DNA of 64,000 bases from Dyella caseinilytica. GTDB lineage: Bacteria; Pseudomonadota; Gammaproteobacteria; Xanthomonadales; Rhodanobacteraceae. Positions 32,770-41,951 of the stretch are shown in pieces. The DNA lies in NCBI RefSeq assembly GCF_016865235.1, contig NZ_CP064030.1, positions 2,976,001-3,040,000 on the forward strand. The letters are read 5' to 3'. A program made the translations under genes and the position numbers. The notes beneath the pieces were generated by a model. That model did no database searches, was not told where the DNA came from, and worked only from the letters and a program-made list of their open reading frames with translations. Position 1 is the stretch's first letter, and each line of letters starts with the position of its first letter.

Positions 32770-33960
32770 ATGGCAAGGGCATTAAACAGGCTTTCGGCCC
32801 GACGCGTGGCAACCGTGACTGAGCAAGGCTATCACGCGGACGGAGGCGGTCTGTATCTGCAGGTCACGGCCAGCGGAGCAAAGTCGTGGATATTCCGATA
32901 CACGCGCGGCGGTAAGACGCGGGACATGGGGCTAGGCCCGGTGCACACCATAGGGCTTGCCGAGGCGCGCACAGAGGCCACCGAGGCAAGGCGGGCACTG
33001 GTTGCTGGAACTGACCCGCTCGACGCACGCCGCGCCGCTCAGGCTGAGCGGGCGCGTATCCCGACGTTTGCCGAGGCCGCTGCCGAATATATCGACCAGC
33101 ACAAGTCAACATGGACGAATCCGAAGCACGCCGACCAGTGGGCAAACACCCTGGCGACCTACGCAGATCCGTTCATTGGAACGAAGGCGGTTGATCAGGT
33201 GGACACTGCCGACATGCTGGCAATCTTGAAACCGATATGGGAGAGCAAGACCGAGACTGCAACGCGCGTTCGGCAGCGCGTGGAGACTGTCCTAGATGCG
33301 CAGTACGCCCAGCGGCATTGGGACAAACGCAACCCGGCACGCTGGCGCGGTCATTTGGACAAGCTATTGCCGAAGCCTAGCCGCGTCCGCAAGGTCGAGC
33401 ACTTCGCCGCCCTTCCCTACGCCGATATGCCAGCGTTCATGGCAAAGCTTAGGGACGATTCCGGCATAGCCGCGCGGGCGCTTGAATTCCTGATCATGAC
33501 CGCCTCGCGCACAAACATGGTCACCAAAGCGGTGCGCTCAGAAATTGCGGATGACACTTGGACCATCCCGGCCGAGCGCATGAAGATGAAGAAGGAACAC
33601 CGCATCCCGCTAATCGGCGCTGCCGTCGCCCTGGTTGACGCCCTGCCGCGCATCAGCGGAAGTGACTACTTATTCCACGGCGACCGGCACAAGTTCAAGT
33701 CGCACCTATCGAATGGCGCTATGGATGCTCTACTTGAGCGCATGGGTTGCGCGCATATCACCGTGCATGGATTCCGCAGCACCTTCAAGGATTGGGCTAC
33801 CGAACAAACCGACTTCGCCAACGAGGTGAGCGAGGCTGCGCTCGCGCACGCGGTGGCTGACAAGACGGAGGCGGCTTATCGACGTGGCGAGCTGATGGAC
33901 AAGCGCCGCAAGCTTATGGAGGCGTGGGGCGCATATCTCGCGCAGTCGCCGCAGGCATAG
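32770..33960 (+). CDS. Phage tyrosine integrase (DUF4102 arm-binding type)
   Basis: The protein has 396 residues. An N-terminal arm-binding domain (LSARRVATVTEQGYHADGGGLYLQV, SWIFRYTRGGK) is followed by a SAM-like core-binding domain and the catalytic domain. Arg lies in TASRTNMV, His/Arg in VHGFRSTFKDW, His in LAHAVADK, and the nucleophile Tyr370 in EAAYRR. The first catalytic Arg context (ASRTNM rather than TGxRxxE) is typical of this P4/CP4-like group. ATG at 32770 follows GGGTAG. It integrates and helps excise the prophage. Confidence 0.95.
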   Translation: MARALNRLSARRVATVTEQGYHADGGGLYLQVTASGAKSWIFRYTRGGKTRDMGLGPVHTIGLAEARTEATEARRALVAGTDPLDARRAAQAERARIPTFAEAAAEYIDQHKSTWTNPKHADQWANTLATYADPFIGTKAVDQVDTADMLAILKPIWESKTETATRVRQRVETVLDAQYAQRHWDKRNPARWRGHLDKLLPKPSRVRKVEHFAALPYADMPAFMAKLRDDSGIAARALEFLIMTASRTNMVTKAVRSEIADDTWTIPAERMKMKKEHRIPLIGAAVALVDALPRISGSDYLFHGDRHKFKSHLSNGAMDALLERMGCAHITVHGFRSTFKDWATEQTDFANEVSEAALAHAVADKTEAAYRRGELMDKRRKLMEAWGAYLAQSPQA

Positions 33961-33985
33961 AAAAACGCCGCCCCGAAGGGCGGCG
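33961..33985 (-). terminator. Terminator at the end of the prophage late operon
   Basis: CGCCGCCC-TTCG-GGGCGGCG followed by TTTTT on the minus strand lies about 75 bp beyond the tail-fibre stop. It also abuts the int stop, so it may serve both convergent transcripts. The 100-bp gap holds nothing else. Confidence 0.85.
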
Positions 33986-34061
33986 GTCGGGCGTCGGTCA
34001 TCCCTGATGCAGCGGTGCACCACTGCGGCGCCTGGGCTTCCCGGCAGGATGAGTATAAGCG

Positions 34062-35234
34062 TTAGGCGGCCTCTTGGTGACTTGGATCGTTGGCGGATAC
34101 CAGTTCGGCAATGCGGGCGGCCAGCGCCACAATCTGCGCCTGCTGCTGCTGAATCGCCAGCACCAGCGGGGCTATCATTTCTTCGTAACGCAAGCCCTGC
34201 TGACTGTTCGGGTCATCCGGGTCAATAAGGATGTGGATCGCAATGTCTTTATCCGTGCTCGCGGCAATCGAATCCCGCACGTCTTGCGCTAGCATCCCCG
34301 CGTGGTAGCGCACCCCTGGCATCGGCGTGACCACCTGCTGATAGATTGGCAGCGATACTTCAACGTCCTTTGTTGTTCCATCTTCCTGGACTTGCTGCAC
34401 GGTGTCTGCTTGCACACCGCCAAGAACTTGCTCAACCTTGTTATATCCAAGCGCCATCTTGTAGATGCAGGGCTTTAACGACATAACAAAATCAAGCCCT
34501 AACGGGCATTCTGAAACATCGACCTTTGCGCGCGCGTCTGATGTTTGAATTGTGCCATTCGTGGCAAAAATATTGCGGAATCGATTGCCTCCCGCGCCCA
34601 CGTCATACGCACCATCGCTGCTCGGGAAAAGGGTGTTGCCGCCGTAGTAAATTTGATGAGACACGTTTCCATATGACCAACCACCAACCCTTAGCGTGTT
34701 GTCATTATCAATGCCGAAATGTGCGCCAAAATTATTTTCTCGAATAAACGACAGCACGGCAGAGGCCGCATTGTTACCGCCGTTACTGAATAGAATAGAA
34801 CCCTTGCGATCGTTACCTGCACTGCTAATTTGCGAAATGCTTGGCATTTGTCCGGAAGTAATGACCGTACCAGTCACGCTATTCGTCACGCCAGCCTGCA
34901 ATGACGTGTTTGCTTTTGAGAGGGCACTAGTGGCCGTTGTGTTTGCGGTTCCTGCGAGCGTGTTCGCGGCATTTGCTGTGGTCTGCGCCGATGCTGCGTC
35001 AGATACGCCCTTGTCAGCTCGCGCTTGAGCTGTCGCCGCATTCGTTACGCCGGTGTTTGCCGTGCTTTGCGCCGCTGCCGCTGCCGCACTCGCCGCACTC
35101 GCTGCCGTTGCGTTAGCAGCCATTCCTGCATATAGCTCCGTGTCATTCGCATTCACTTTGTCGAACGCGGCGCGCACGGTATCGCCGTCCTGGCCGCCCG
35201 CGAGCGAACCAAAGACAATCTTTTGTTGTGCCAT
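34062..35234 (-). CDS. Tail fibre protein with C-terminal S74 chaperone domain
   Basis: The protein has 390 residues. The N-terminus MAQQKIVFGSLAGGQDGDTVRAAF is a virion-attachment type. Residues 40-120 form an Ala/Thr/Asn coiled-coil-like shaft (TANTGVTNAATAQARADKG). The C-terminus has an intramolecular chaperone: TSDARAKVDVSECPLGLDFV with the autocleavage Ser, then YHAGMLAQDVRDSI and the final coiled coil IQQQQAQIVALAARIAEL. The chaperone trimerises and is then cut off. It is the last gene of the late operon and probably sets host range. Confidence 0.88.
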   Translation of the reverse strand: MAQQKIVFGSLAGGQDGDTVRAAFDKVNANDTELYAGMAANATAASAASAAAAAAQSTANTGVTNAATAQARADKGVSDAASAQTTANAANTLAGTANTTATSALSKANTSLQAGVTNSVTGTVITSGQMPSISQISSAGNDRKGSILFSNGGNNAASAVLSFIRENNFGAHFGIDNDNTLRVGGWSYGNVSHQIYYGGNTLFPSSDGAYDVGAGGNRFRNIFATNGTIQTSDARAKVDVSECPLGLDFVMSLKPCIYKMALGYNKVEQVLGGVQADTVQQVQEDGTTKDVEVSLPIYQQVVTPMPGVRYHAGMLAQDVRDSIAASTDKDIAIHILIDPDDPNSQQGLRYEEMIAPLVLAIQQQQAQIVALAARIAELVSANDPSHQEAA

Positions 35235-35235
35235 T

Positions 35236-35928
35236 TTAGAGTCCCGTTACGTCAAGGATGATTGCCGATTGCGGTGCCTTGTATGTGGTGGTTGATGTAG
35301 AGCCTGGCGGGTATGTGATGCCCGCAACGTTCGGGCGGTTCCAAACTGTCAGCGCGTTACCGCTTATGGAAAAGCACCATTGCTGATTCACCCGGAACAG
35401 CGTTTGACCGCCTTGTATTGAAAGCCGCTCGATAATGAAGCCGTTGTAATTGAGCGCTACGGCGTAGCCGCCAGGACCGACACCAGGCAAGCCGAACTGC
35501 TTTCCGGCTGTACCGCCAATGGTTGCGCTTGACGTGTCAATGTTGCCGATCACGCGCATGTATTTATTTGCACTATCAAACGTACATTGCCCATCGCTGC
35601 GGAAAATCTGCAAACCAAAGCGCGATGTCGGCGCGGGAGGCGTGCCAAAAACCCAGTAGTTTACAGACGTAACTCCACTCGCCATCCAAATAGTGAACGT
35701 GCGCACGCCGCCGCTATCGCTAACCGCTCCAACTGCAACACCAATTTGCGACGCGCGAAGGAAAATCATTGCGTTGGCTGCGCCGGTCGATACCTGCATC
35801 ATGTTGCCGCCGTCCTGGCCCGGATTGCCCGGCGACAGCGTTCCCTTGCCAACTAACGCAAGGTTTGCGTAGTTGTCATCGATCTGCACCGCCCCGCTAT
35901 CACCAAAGACCTGAAAGCCAACTGGCAT
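35236..35928 (-). CDS. Putative distal tail/fibre-associated protein
   Basis: The protein has 230 residues, rich in Gly/Ser/Thr and beta strands, with MPVGFQVFGDSGAVQIDDNYANLALVGKG at the start and no recognised domain. It lies between two distal tail genes with spacing of 1-2 bp, so it is probably a virion surface or fibre component. Similar proteins follow J in many lambdoid prophages. Confidence 0.65.
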   Translation of the reverse strand: MPVGFQVFGDSGAVQIDDNYANLALVGKGTLSPGNPGQDGGNMMQVSTGAANAMIFLRASQIGVAVGAVSDSGGVRTFTIWMASGVTSVNYWVFGTPPAPTSRFGLQIFRSDGQCTFDSANKYMRVIGNIDTSSATIGGTAGKQFGLPGVGPGGYAVALNYNGFIIERLSIQGGQTLFRVNQQWCFSISGNALTVWNRPNVAGITYPPGSTSTTTYKAPQSAIILDVTGL

Positions 35929-36219
35929 TTAGTAGACTCCATAAACGATGGTTGTGGGGAATGGCGACGATCCTGCTGCGCTGTCGAATGCCCACGACAT
36001 CGTTGTGCCGTTGAACGTGACGAACGCACCAACTGCCGGGGAACTTGGTATCGACGTTTGATATGCAAGCCCCCATGGCGCGCCCTGTGAAAGGTCGGGG
36101 ATGTTTTGCGATCCATTGGACGTGATGCCCGTCAACTGACCGAGCACGCGCCCCATGCGCCACGACGAATCGAGCACTTGTGTGCCCGATTCGTCCCATA
36201 TCTGCAAACCCAGACCCAT
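35929..36219 (-). CDS. Small putative tail protein
   Basis: The protein has 96 residues from MGLGLQIWDESGTQVLDSSW. The longer frame to 36354 lies within the J gene and is rejected. The ATG overlaps the J stop (TAATG), so it is translationally coupled to J. Beta-rich; function not recognised. Confidence 0.7.
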   Translation of the reverse strand: MGLGLQIWDESGTQVLDSSWRMGRVLGQLTGITSNGSQNIPDLSQGAPWGLAYQTSIPSSPAVGAFVTFNGTTMSWAFDSAAGSSPFPTTIVYGVY

Positions 36220-39200
36220 TACCAAGCCCCCCAGCGCATGCGCAACGTTCCGTTTCCGTCGTAGAGTCGCGCGCCGTTTCCATCCCGCTCCGTGCGGTAT
36301 GCGCCGCCAGCGCCACCGCGCATCGTCATGCTTCCGTTCTTGTCGATGCTCCATACCGGGTTGCCGGTAGGGTCAACTGCGGTTGATTGAATTACTCCGC
36401 CAATCTTCGCGTTAGTGATTGTGCCGTCCTGAATATACGCCTGGCTGATAAACGTCTGCCCGTTCTGAATCACAAACGGCGAAGTGACGGCGTTGTTGTT
36501 GACGTTGATCAACGCGAAGCGGTCGGCCTGAAACAGTATTTGCGACTGCGCAACTCCGCTGCTGTTGTCAACGCCAATTGCCATGCCAGCCGCGTAATAC
36601 TGGCCGTTACTGGCGATCTGCACTTTGATCTGATATGACGCGGACACCTTGCCGTTCAAGCTGGCAACCGCCGTGCTTGTTGTCTGCGCCAGTGCTTGCG
36701 CGTCGCCTGCCGTGGCCTGCACAGTCGTGATCTGCGTAGACAGTGCCGTATCGCCGTCAATACGTGCTTGCGCTTCCGTCTGTACCAGCCCGTCAAAGCC
36801 ATCGATCTTCACGGCCACCGTGTCAATCTGCCCAGCAAGCGCCGCATCGCCTTCCTGCTGTGCGTACATCTGCGACCAAACACCGGCATAGTGCGTGTCA
36901 TCGCCTGCGTACAACTCTGCGTCACCGGCCATAGGCGGGGTAAGCGCCTGGATCGGTGCAAGCACGTCTTGCGCAAGCTGAGTTTGACCAATCTGCCCGG
37001 CCAGGTAAGTGAGGATGTCACCGGCATCACTGGAAGACTGCCCATTGACGCCGTTGCCGGTCGGATAGAACGGACCAATATTGCCGGTGCGGTCCACCAT
37101 ACGGCCCCAAAAGAAAAACGACACGCCAGCCGCCAGGCCCAGCATTTGATAGCTGGCTTGCGGATATGCAAAATCGCCCAACTTTTGCGCCGTGCTCAAC
37201 TGCGGCGATGCGCTGTACCAAATTTCAGTCCGTTGCGTGTCGTCTGCGCCAGGCGGGAAGCCCCAGGCGAGCGCGATGCCGAACACCAGCGGCTTTGCCG
37301 TCAACGACGTGAGCAAAGGCGGAGCGCCTGTTTTGCCCAGCACATCCGTGAGCGGCGACAGTGCTGGCAGCGACGTGACGCCGCTTACGTTGATCGCATA
37401 CACGCGGGCGATATAGCTGCCCGTGTAGATGCCCTGCACGTCCACTGACTGCCCGCTTACCCGGCCCGCGCTTACCCACTCGCCGGAATCCTTGCGCCAA
37501 TCCACCTGATATTGCACCGCGCCAGGCGCTGCATCCCATGCGATCGTCATCACGTTAGTGGCGATGCCCTGCATGGTGACAACGTTGCTCGACAGGTGCA
37601 CGTTAGACGGTGCAGGCTGTACGCTCGCTGGTAGCTGCGAAATCGGCGGAATCTGAATCTGTGTTCCGTTGTCGATAGCCGCAAACTTGCTGGCGTTATG
37701 CTGCAAGGCCGTGATGGTGAAACTAATCTCCGTATCGGTGTTGTTGTACTTGACGCCAATAACTTTGAACGTCTGCGCCGAGAGTGATGCGCTCTCAACC
37801 GTCCACACACTTTCGGCGTTGGGTGCAACGCTGAAAGGCGTCACCGTAATATCGCGACCACTCACGGAGACAACCGTCTGCGTTTCACTAACGCCCGAAG
37901 GCATCACACAAGTCAATGTGTCGCCTTGAGCAACCTTGCCCGGCGGTCGGTCAAGGGTGATAACGTTGATGGTCGCGCGGCTGATACGGCCGCCCTGGCG
38001 AAGCCCTGCGCGGAATGGGTCGGCAATGCGGATAATCTGCCCAGGTGAAGCAATCATGCCGTCAAGGCCAACGTCAAACGTAACCGTGTCGGTCTCAAGC
38101 TGCGAAGTGAGCAAGATCCACTTGCCAGCTCGCTGCGCCTGTCCCTGCGACGTGCAACCGAACGCGCTTACCTGTGTTGGCTGGATGCCGTAGCGCGCGA
38201 GTCCGGCATCGTCTTGCACGTACTCTTGCGCTTGCTGGTAGGCGTTCGCGGGGTCGTTCCACGTAACCAGCGCCGTGGTATATCTCGTTTTACGCGAACT
38301 GGCCGAGTAAGTGAATTTGCCATTGATGACGTTTGCAGCGGTGTAGACATATGTCGGGTCGCCCGGCATGTCCGCCGATGCCGTGATGCTGCCGCCCATC
38401 CAATACGAAATGCCGCGAAAGACACTAGCCAGGTCAGACAGCAGCTTGTATGCGTCATTTGCCGTTTGCAGGAACACATTGAGCGTAAAGCGCGGTTCCT
38501 GGCCGCCCTTCCCGTCCGGCACAAGCTGATCGCAATACTGCGCGATCTGGTACAGCGTCCACTTGTTAACCTGCGCCTGCGTGATGAGGTGGCCGAGGCC
38601 AAAGCGCGGATTAGTCACCAGGTCGTAGTAAGCCCATGCTGGATTATTCGTCCACGCTGGCTTGAACGTACCATCCCATACACCGCTGTACGTGCGGCGC
38701 TGCGGATCGTAGTTGCTTGGCACCAGGACGATGCGACCCCACATGTCATAGGCGCGCGGGGGAATGCTGCTGAACTGCGAGGCGTCGCCAGTGATGCCGA
38801 TTAGAGCGCTGTTCGGATATGCAAACTTGCCGTCTACAATCTCCGTGTAGCTGTCAATCGTCGTCGTGTCGGCAATGCTGCTGCTGTTCGCGTTAGCCGT
38901 GGTGCGCGTAACGCGAATCGACCAGCCAAGCCGAGCGGGTGGCAAGTCAACGCGGATGCTGCGCTGGTACTTGGTCGTGGTCTTGCCGGTGATCGCACCG
39001 TTATATGCAAGCTGATACGCGCCGCCGTCCGATTGAACTTCAATACGGAAGGCAACACTGTAGCCGCTCACATCGCCCGTGCTAGTGTCGATCTTTGACA
39101 GTGCCGGGGTGCTGATCGTGACGCTTACAGCGGAAAGCTGCAGATTGTTGATCGCCTGAACCCACGGCGTTTCAGACTTCAATTCAATGCCGAGCGAGAT

Positions 39201-39476
39201 AGCATTTTCGACTGACGCAAAGCCGGGGATGTAATCCTGATCTTGCGTGCCGGTACGCTGCGTTACGGACACATTGGAAAAGTTGAGCGAACCATCAGGA
39301 TTCGCCAGCGGCGTCCCCGCCAGGTAAACCGATTGCAGGCCGTTGACCAGGCCACCGATTTCACCCTCTCCTATCAAGTCAACGATGCGGAACGTGGCGA
39401 TTGAACGGAGATTGTCCGGTGACTCGACCGGCGTATGCTGGCCGCTACTGCCCTTGAAGCCTTGCAGGTTAAGCAT
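36219..39476 (-). CDS. Tip attachment / host specificity protein J
   Basis: The protein has 1085 residues, normal for the lambda gpJ family. The start IVDLIGEGEIGGLVNGLQSVYLAGTPL is the family's hallmark. RAYDMWGRIVLVPSNYDPQRRTY and PAWAYYDLVTNPRFGLG follow. Fibronectin-like domains lie about residues 630-830. The C-terminal region (VQASAT-like coiled parts, IGGVIQSTAVDPTGNPVWSIDKNGSM) probably contacts the host receptor. It forms the tail tip with I, K, L and M encoded just upstream. Confidence 0.95.
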   Translation of the reverse strand: MLNLQGFKGSSGQHTPVESPDNLRSIATFRIVDLIGEGEIGGLVNGLQSVYLAGTPLANPDGSLNFSNVSVTQRTGTQDQDYIPGFASVENAISLGIELKSETPWVQAINNLQLSAVSVTISTPALSKIDTSTGDVSGYSVAFRIEVQSDGGAYQLAYNGAITGKTTTKYQRSIRVDLPPARLGWSIRVTRTTANANSSSIADTTTIDSYTEIVDGKFAYPNSALIGITGDASQFSSIPPRAYDMWGRIVLVPSNYDPQRRTYSGVWDGTFKPAWTNNPAWAYYDLVTNPRFGLGHLITQAQVNKWTLYQIAQYCDQLVPDGKGGQEPRFTLNVFLQTANDAYKLLSDLASVFRGISYWMGGSITASADMPGDPTYVYTAANVINGKFTYSASSRKTRYTTALVTWNDPANAYQQAQEYVQDDAGLARYGIQPTQVSAFGCTSQGQAQRAGKWILLTSQLETDTVTFDVGLDGMIASPGQIIRIADPFRAGLRQGGRISRATINVITLDRPPGKVAQGDTLTCVMPSGVSETQTVVSVSGRDITVTPFSVAPNAESVWTVESASLSAQTFKVIGVKYNNTDTEISFTITALQHNASKFAAIDNGTQIQIPPISQLPASVQPAPSNVHLSSNVVTMQGIATNVMTIAWDAAPGAVQYQVDWRKDSGEWVSAGRVSGQSVDVQGIYTGSYIARVYAINVSGVTSLPALSPLTDVLGKTGAPPLLTSLTAKPLVFGIALAWGFPPGADDTQRTEIWYSASPQLSTAQKLGDFAYPQASYQMLGLAAGVSFFFWGRMVDRTGNIGPFYPTGNGVNGQSSSDAGDILTYLAGQIGQTQLAQDVLAPIQALTPPMAGDAELYAGDDTHYAGVWSQMYAQQEGDAALAGQIDTVAVKIDGFDGLVQTEAQARIDGDTALSTQITTVQATAGDAQALAQTTSTAVASLNGKVSASYQIKVQIASNGQYYAAGMAIGVDNSSGVAQSQILFQADRFALINVNNNAVTSPFVIQNGQTFISQAYIQDGTITNAKIGGVIQSTAVDPTGNPVWSIDKNGSMTMRGGAGGAYRTERDGNGARLYDGNGTLRMRWGAW

Positions 39477-40107
39477 AGAAATTAGCCTTTAGACTTCCGT
39501 CAACCGTTCCGGCCAGAACGTTGGATGCGAACGACGCGTATTCCTGAGCATCAACGCCAGCGGACACCACTGCGCTGCCAACGCGCAGACGGCCAAAGAA
39601 ATACGGGACGGGGTTTCCCTGCGCCTGAGTGTTTACGGCACCGTTGAATACATAGCTGGGCTGGTTGTCCGGCGAGTCGCCTTTGTCGGCGCCACGCGGC
39701 TGCGGAGAAAGCATCTGCACCACGCCACCAGCAACCATGCCCATGCCCAGGCTGGTGAGGTATCCGGTGTGAAATAGGTAGGTGTCCGCGACGATCAGGA
39801 CAATGCCCAAGATCGTCTGAAAGATGCCGCCGTTTTTCGCGCCGATGAGTACGGGCGCAATGCGAATGTCATCGGAGCCGGACGGGTGCGCAATCTCGCG
39901 CTCACTGATGTTGCGCTTTCCGACGAATACGGCAAACGTGATGCCGTTGTCTTTCGCTTGCATCATGAACGCACGAAATCCGGCAAGCTGGCTGCTTAGC
40001 GCCTGCATCGCCTCGCTGATGGAATTGCCATCAAGCGCGAAGCGGTGCACGCGGCCAAAGCGAGCGCCTAGCTTGCCGTAAAGTCGAATGGTGCGAAGCT
40101 GTGCCAT
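39469..40107 (-). CDS. Tail assembly protein I
   Basis: The protein has 212 residues from MAQLRTIRLYGKLGARFGRVHRF, the ubiquitin-like N-terminal part of lambda gpI. A hydrophobic middle (IFQTILGIVLIVADTYLFHTG) and Gly-rich region follow. ATG at 40107 fits the family; the frame overlaps the J start by 8 bp. It is needed for tip assembly and is probably absent from the mature virion. Confidence 0.9.
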   Translation of the reverse strand: MAQLRTIRLYGKLGARFGRVHRFALDGNSISEAMQALSSQLAGFRAFMMQAKDNGITFAVFVGKRNISEREIAHPSGSDDIRIAPVLIGAKNGGIFQTILGIVLIVADTYLFHTGYLTSLGMGMVAGGVVQMLSPQPRGADKGDSPDNQPSYVFNGAVNTQAQGNPVPYFFGRLRVGSAVVSAGVDAQEYASFASNVLAGTVDGSLKANFYA

Positions 40108-40124
40108 GGGGTTTACTCCGGGCA

Positions 40125-40152
40125 TAAAAAAGCCCCGCACATGGCGGGGCTT
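40125..40152 (-). terminator. Intrinsic terminator inside the tail operon (K/I junction)
   Basis: AAGCCCCGC-CATGT-GCGGGGCTT followed by TTTT on the minus strand lies between the K-like stop (40181) and the I start (40107). It should stop unmodified RNA polymerase before I and J. Confidence 0.8.
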
Positions 40153-40180
40153 GGGTGAATCAATGAATTGTCAAACTGTT

Positions 40181-40930
40181 CTAACTCTCGACCACCCCAT
40201 TATAGCGCATCAGTGACACTGCACATTCGAGCCAGTAACCGCCGAACACGTCGCGGGTAGATAGTCGGCCGTGCATGTGGTGCAGCATTTGGCCGTCCCC
40301 GAGATAGACACCGGCATGGTTTGGCACAAGGTTGCGGCTCCGAACCTGCATGAGGATGATGTCCCCCGGCTGGATATCCTGCATGGCGACCTTGACAAGG
40401 CCAGCATTTGCGAGAGCGTCGGGGCTGTAAAGATTCGAGTGTCCATCATTCCACCATTCATCTGCGCGCGGTGGGTTGGGCAATGTGATGCCGCGTTCCT
40501 GCGCGTACCAGTCACGCACCAGCGCCCAGCAATCAAGTACGCCATGCTGCCACTGCCTGCCAACAAGCGGCGCTTTGTAGCCGCTTGGGCGCGTCTCTGT
40601 ACGCCCCGCGATCACGGGCGCACCATCGGCTTGCTTATGCACGGCAACGATGATCCATGGCAGGCCGGACGCTTCCAGTGCCACCAGGTCGCCGGGGCTT
40701 GGCTGCGCGTTCACGTCAGGATGCGAGTGCACCACAGCGACAACCTCGCCAATGTCCTCAATCTCGGCATACTCGGCCGGATCAATCATGAACTGATCGC
40801 CCGGCGTGGCCGCGACGTTGACGCACGGGAAGTAACGACGGCGACCCTTGATGATCACCACCAGGCCGCATGCCTCCCGTGGGTACTCCCGCAAGGCATG
40901 GGCGTCTATTGCATCGTTTAGGCGGCTCAT
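40181..40930 (-). CDS. Tail assembly protein K: JAB/MPN plus NlpC/P60 domains
   Basis: The protein has 249 residues from MSRLNDAIDAHALREYPREA. The N-terminal JAMM metallopeptidase signature is HSHPDVNAQPSPGD near residue 90. The C-terminal NlpC/P60 domain has Cys in LDCWALVRDWY and His in NHAGVYLGDG. This two-domain layout is that of lambda gpK, which probably cuts peptidoglycan and processes tip parts. ATGA overlap with the L stop. Confidence 0.93.
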   Translation of the reverse strand: MSRLNDAIDAHALREYPREACGLVVIIKGRRRYFPCVNVAATPGDQFMIDPAEYAEIEDIGEVVAVVHSHPDVNAQPSPGDLVALEASGLPWIIVAVHKQADGAPVIAGRTETRPSGYKAPLVGRQWQHGVLDCWALVRDWYAQERGITLPNPPRADEWWNDGHSNLYSPDALANAGLVKVAMQDIQPGDIILMQVRSRNLVPNHAGVYLGDGQMLHHMHGRLSTRDVFGGYWLECAVSLMRYNGVVES

Positions 40931-41619
40931 TGATTCATCAATTGTGCGGCGGGGAATCCCCCGAAATTCAGCTTGTTGTTTGCACCAAAGCGAAGCTTGC
41001 ATGCGACCACCATCCCGCTACACGCATCCTGTGCAGGATCGTCCGTGGGCGTGTTGTCAACTTTCGCGACAGGCGGCCCGTTGTATCCGCAGTAAGGCCC
41101 TCGGTATCCGCCGCGCGCAAGCCATGTGCATGAGTTTGCGATGATCTGTCGGCCGGGCAATTGCTGCTGCCCGAAGTCGAGCGGCGAAGACAATTCAAAT
41201 TGCACAAAGTCGCTCGACTCGCTGGCCTTGCGTTCAATAAACCAAATGTCTGGCGGGAACTCCTGCGAAGGGTCTGCGCCCGGCTGGCCGTCCAAATACT
41301 GACCAAACGTGACATGCCGCGTGATGACAGCGCCCGCAAGGTCTTGGTACGCAAGGCATAGCGCGGTGATCGATCCGTCCACGTTGCCAACGCTAAGCGA
41401 TGGCGTGGGCGGTGACTGCGGGTCGATATCGAATCCGTCACCCTGGATCGGCCACGGGGTGTAAGTCTTGCCCTGCCAAACGATAGGCCCGACCTGCGTA
41501 TAACCGTGGAAGCGGATAACGTCGCCGTCACCGCCTCCCGTGATCGTGCGCGCGTCCAGCTCCATGAGGACAACCTCCGCGCCAGGCTCAAGCTTTTGGA
41601 CGTCCGCGAATACCGTCAT
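40927..41619 (-). CDS. Minor tail protein L (iron-sulfur cluster type)
   Basis: The protein has 230 residues from MTVFADVQKLEPGAEVVLMELD. The C-terminal domain keeps four cysteines at 164, 177, 200 and 207, the pattern that binds a 4Fe-4S cluster in lambda gpL. Cys87 lies outside this set. It sits between the tail tube and J at the tip. The start overlaps the M stop by 4 bp. Confidence 0.92.
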   Translation of the reverse strand: MTVFADVQKLEPGAEVVLMELDARTITGGGDGDVIRFHGYTQVGPIVWQGKTYTPWPIQGDGFDIDPQSPPTPSLSVGNVDGSITALCLAYQDLAGAVITRHVTFGQYLDGQPGADPSQEFPPDIWFIERKASESSDFVQFELSSPLDFGQQQLPGRQIIANSCTWLARGGYRGPYCGYNGPPVAKVDNTPTDDPAQDACSGMVVACKLRFGANNKLNFGGFPAAQLMNQ

Positions 41620-41951
41620 GGCGTGAATGCCTGGTTCAAGATGACTGTGAGCGTGTAGGCGTTGCCGCCGCGTGGCTGCACCGTCCACGTATCAGCGCGG
41701 TAAAGCCCCTGCACATCGCCGGGCGGAGTCCAGTAGAAAGACGATGCACCCTTGTGTGCGCGCAGAAAGTCGCGTATCTGAAAGATCATGTCGCGCGGAC
41801 CGCTGAACGTGAGAGGCCATGACTGCACTAGGTTGTTGATGCCATCCGGCACCACCTGCTTGTAACCGTCGCCAAACTGCGCGGAGCGTGTCCGCGCAGT
41901 TTCCGTGCCGGTGTCATCCGTCTGCTGTTGCCAGCGAAACGTATCAACCAT
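41616..41951 (-). CDS. Minor tail protein M
   Basis: The protein has 111 residues from MVDTFRWQQQTDDTGTETARTR. SAQFGDGYKQVVPDGINN and FLRAHKGASSFYWTPPGD are typical of the gpM family. It follows the tape measure gene with an 8-bp overlap, as in lambda. The longer frame inside the tape measure gene is rejected. Confidence 0.9.
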   Translation of the reverse strand: MVDTFRWQQQTDDTGTETARTRSAQFGDGYKQVVPDGINNLVQSWPLTFSGPRDMIFQIRDFLRAHKGASSFYWTPPGDVQGLYRADTWTVQPRGGNAYTLTVILNQAFTP

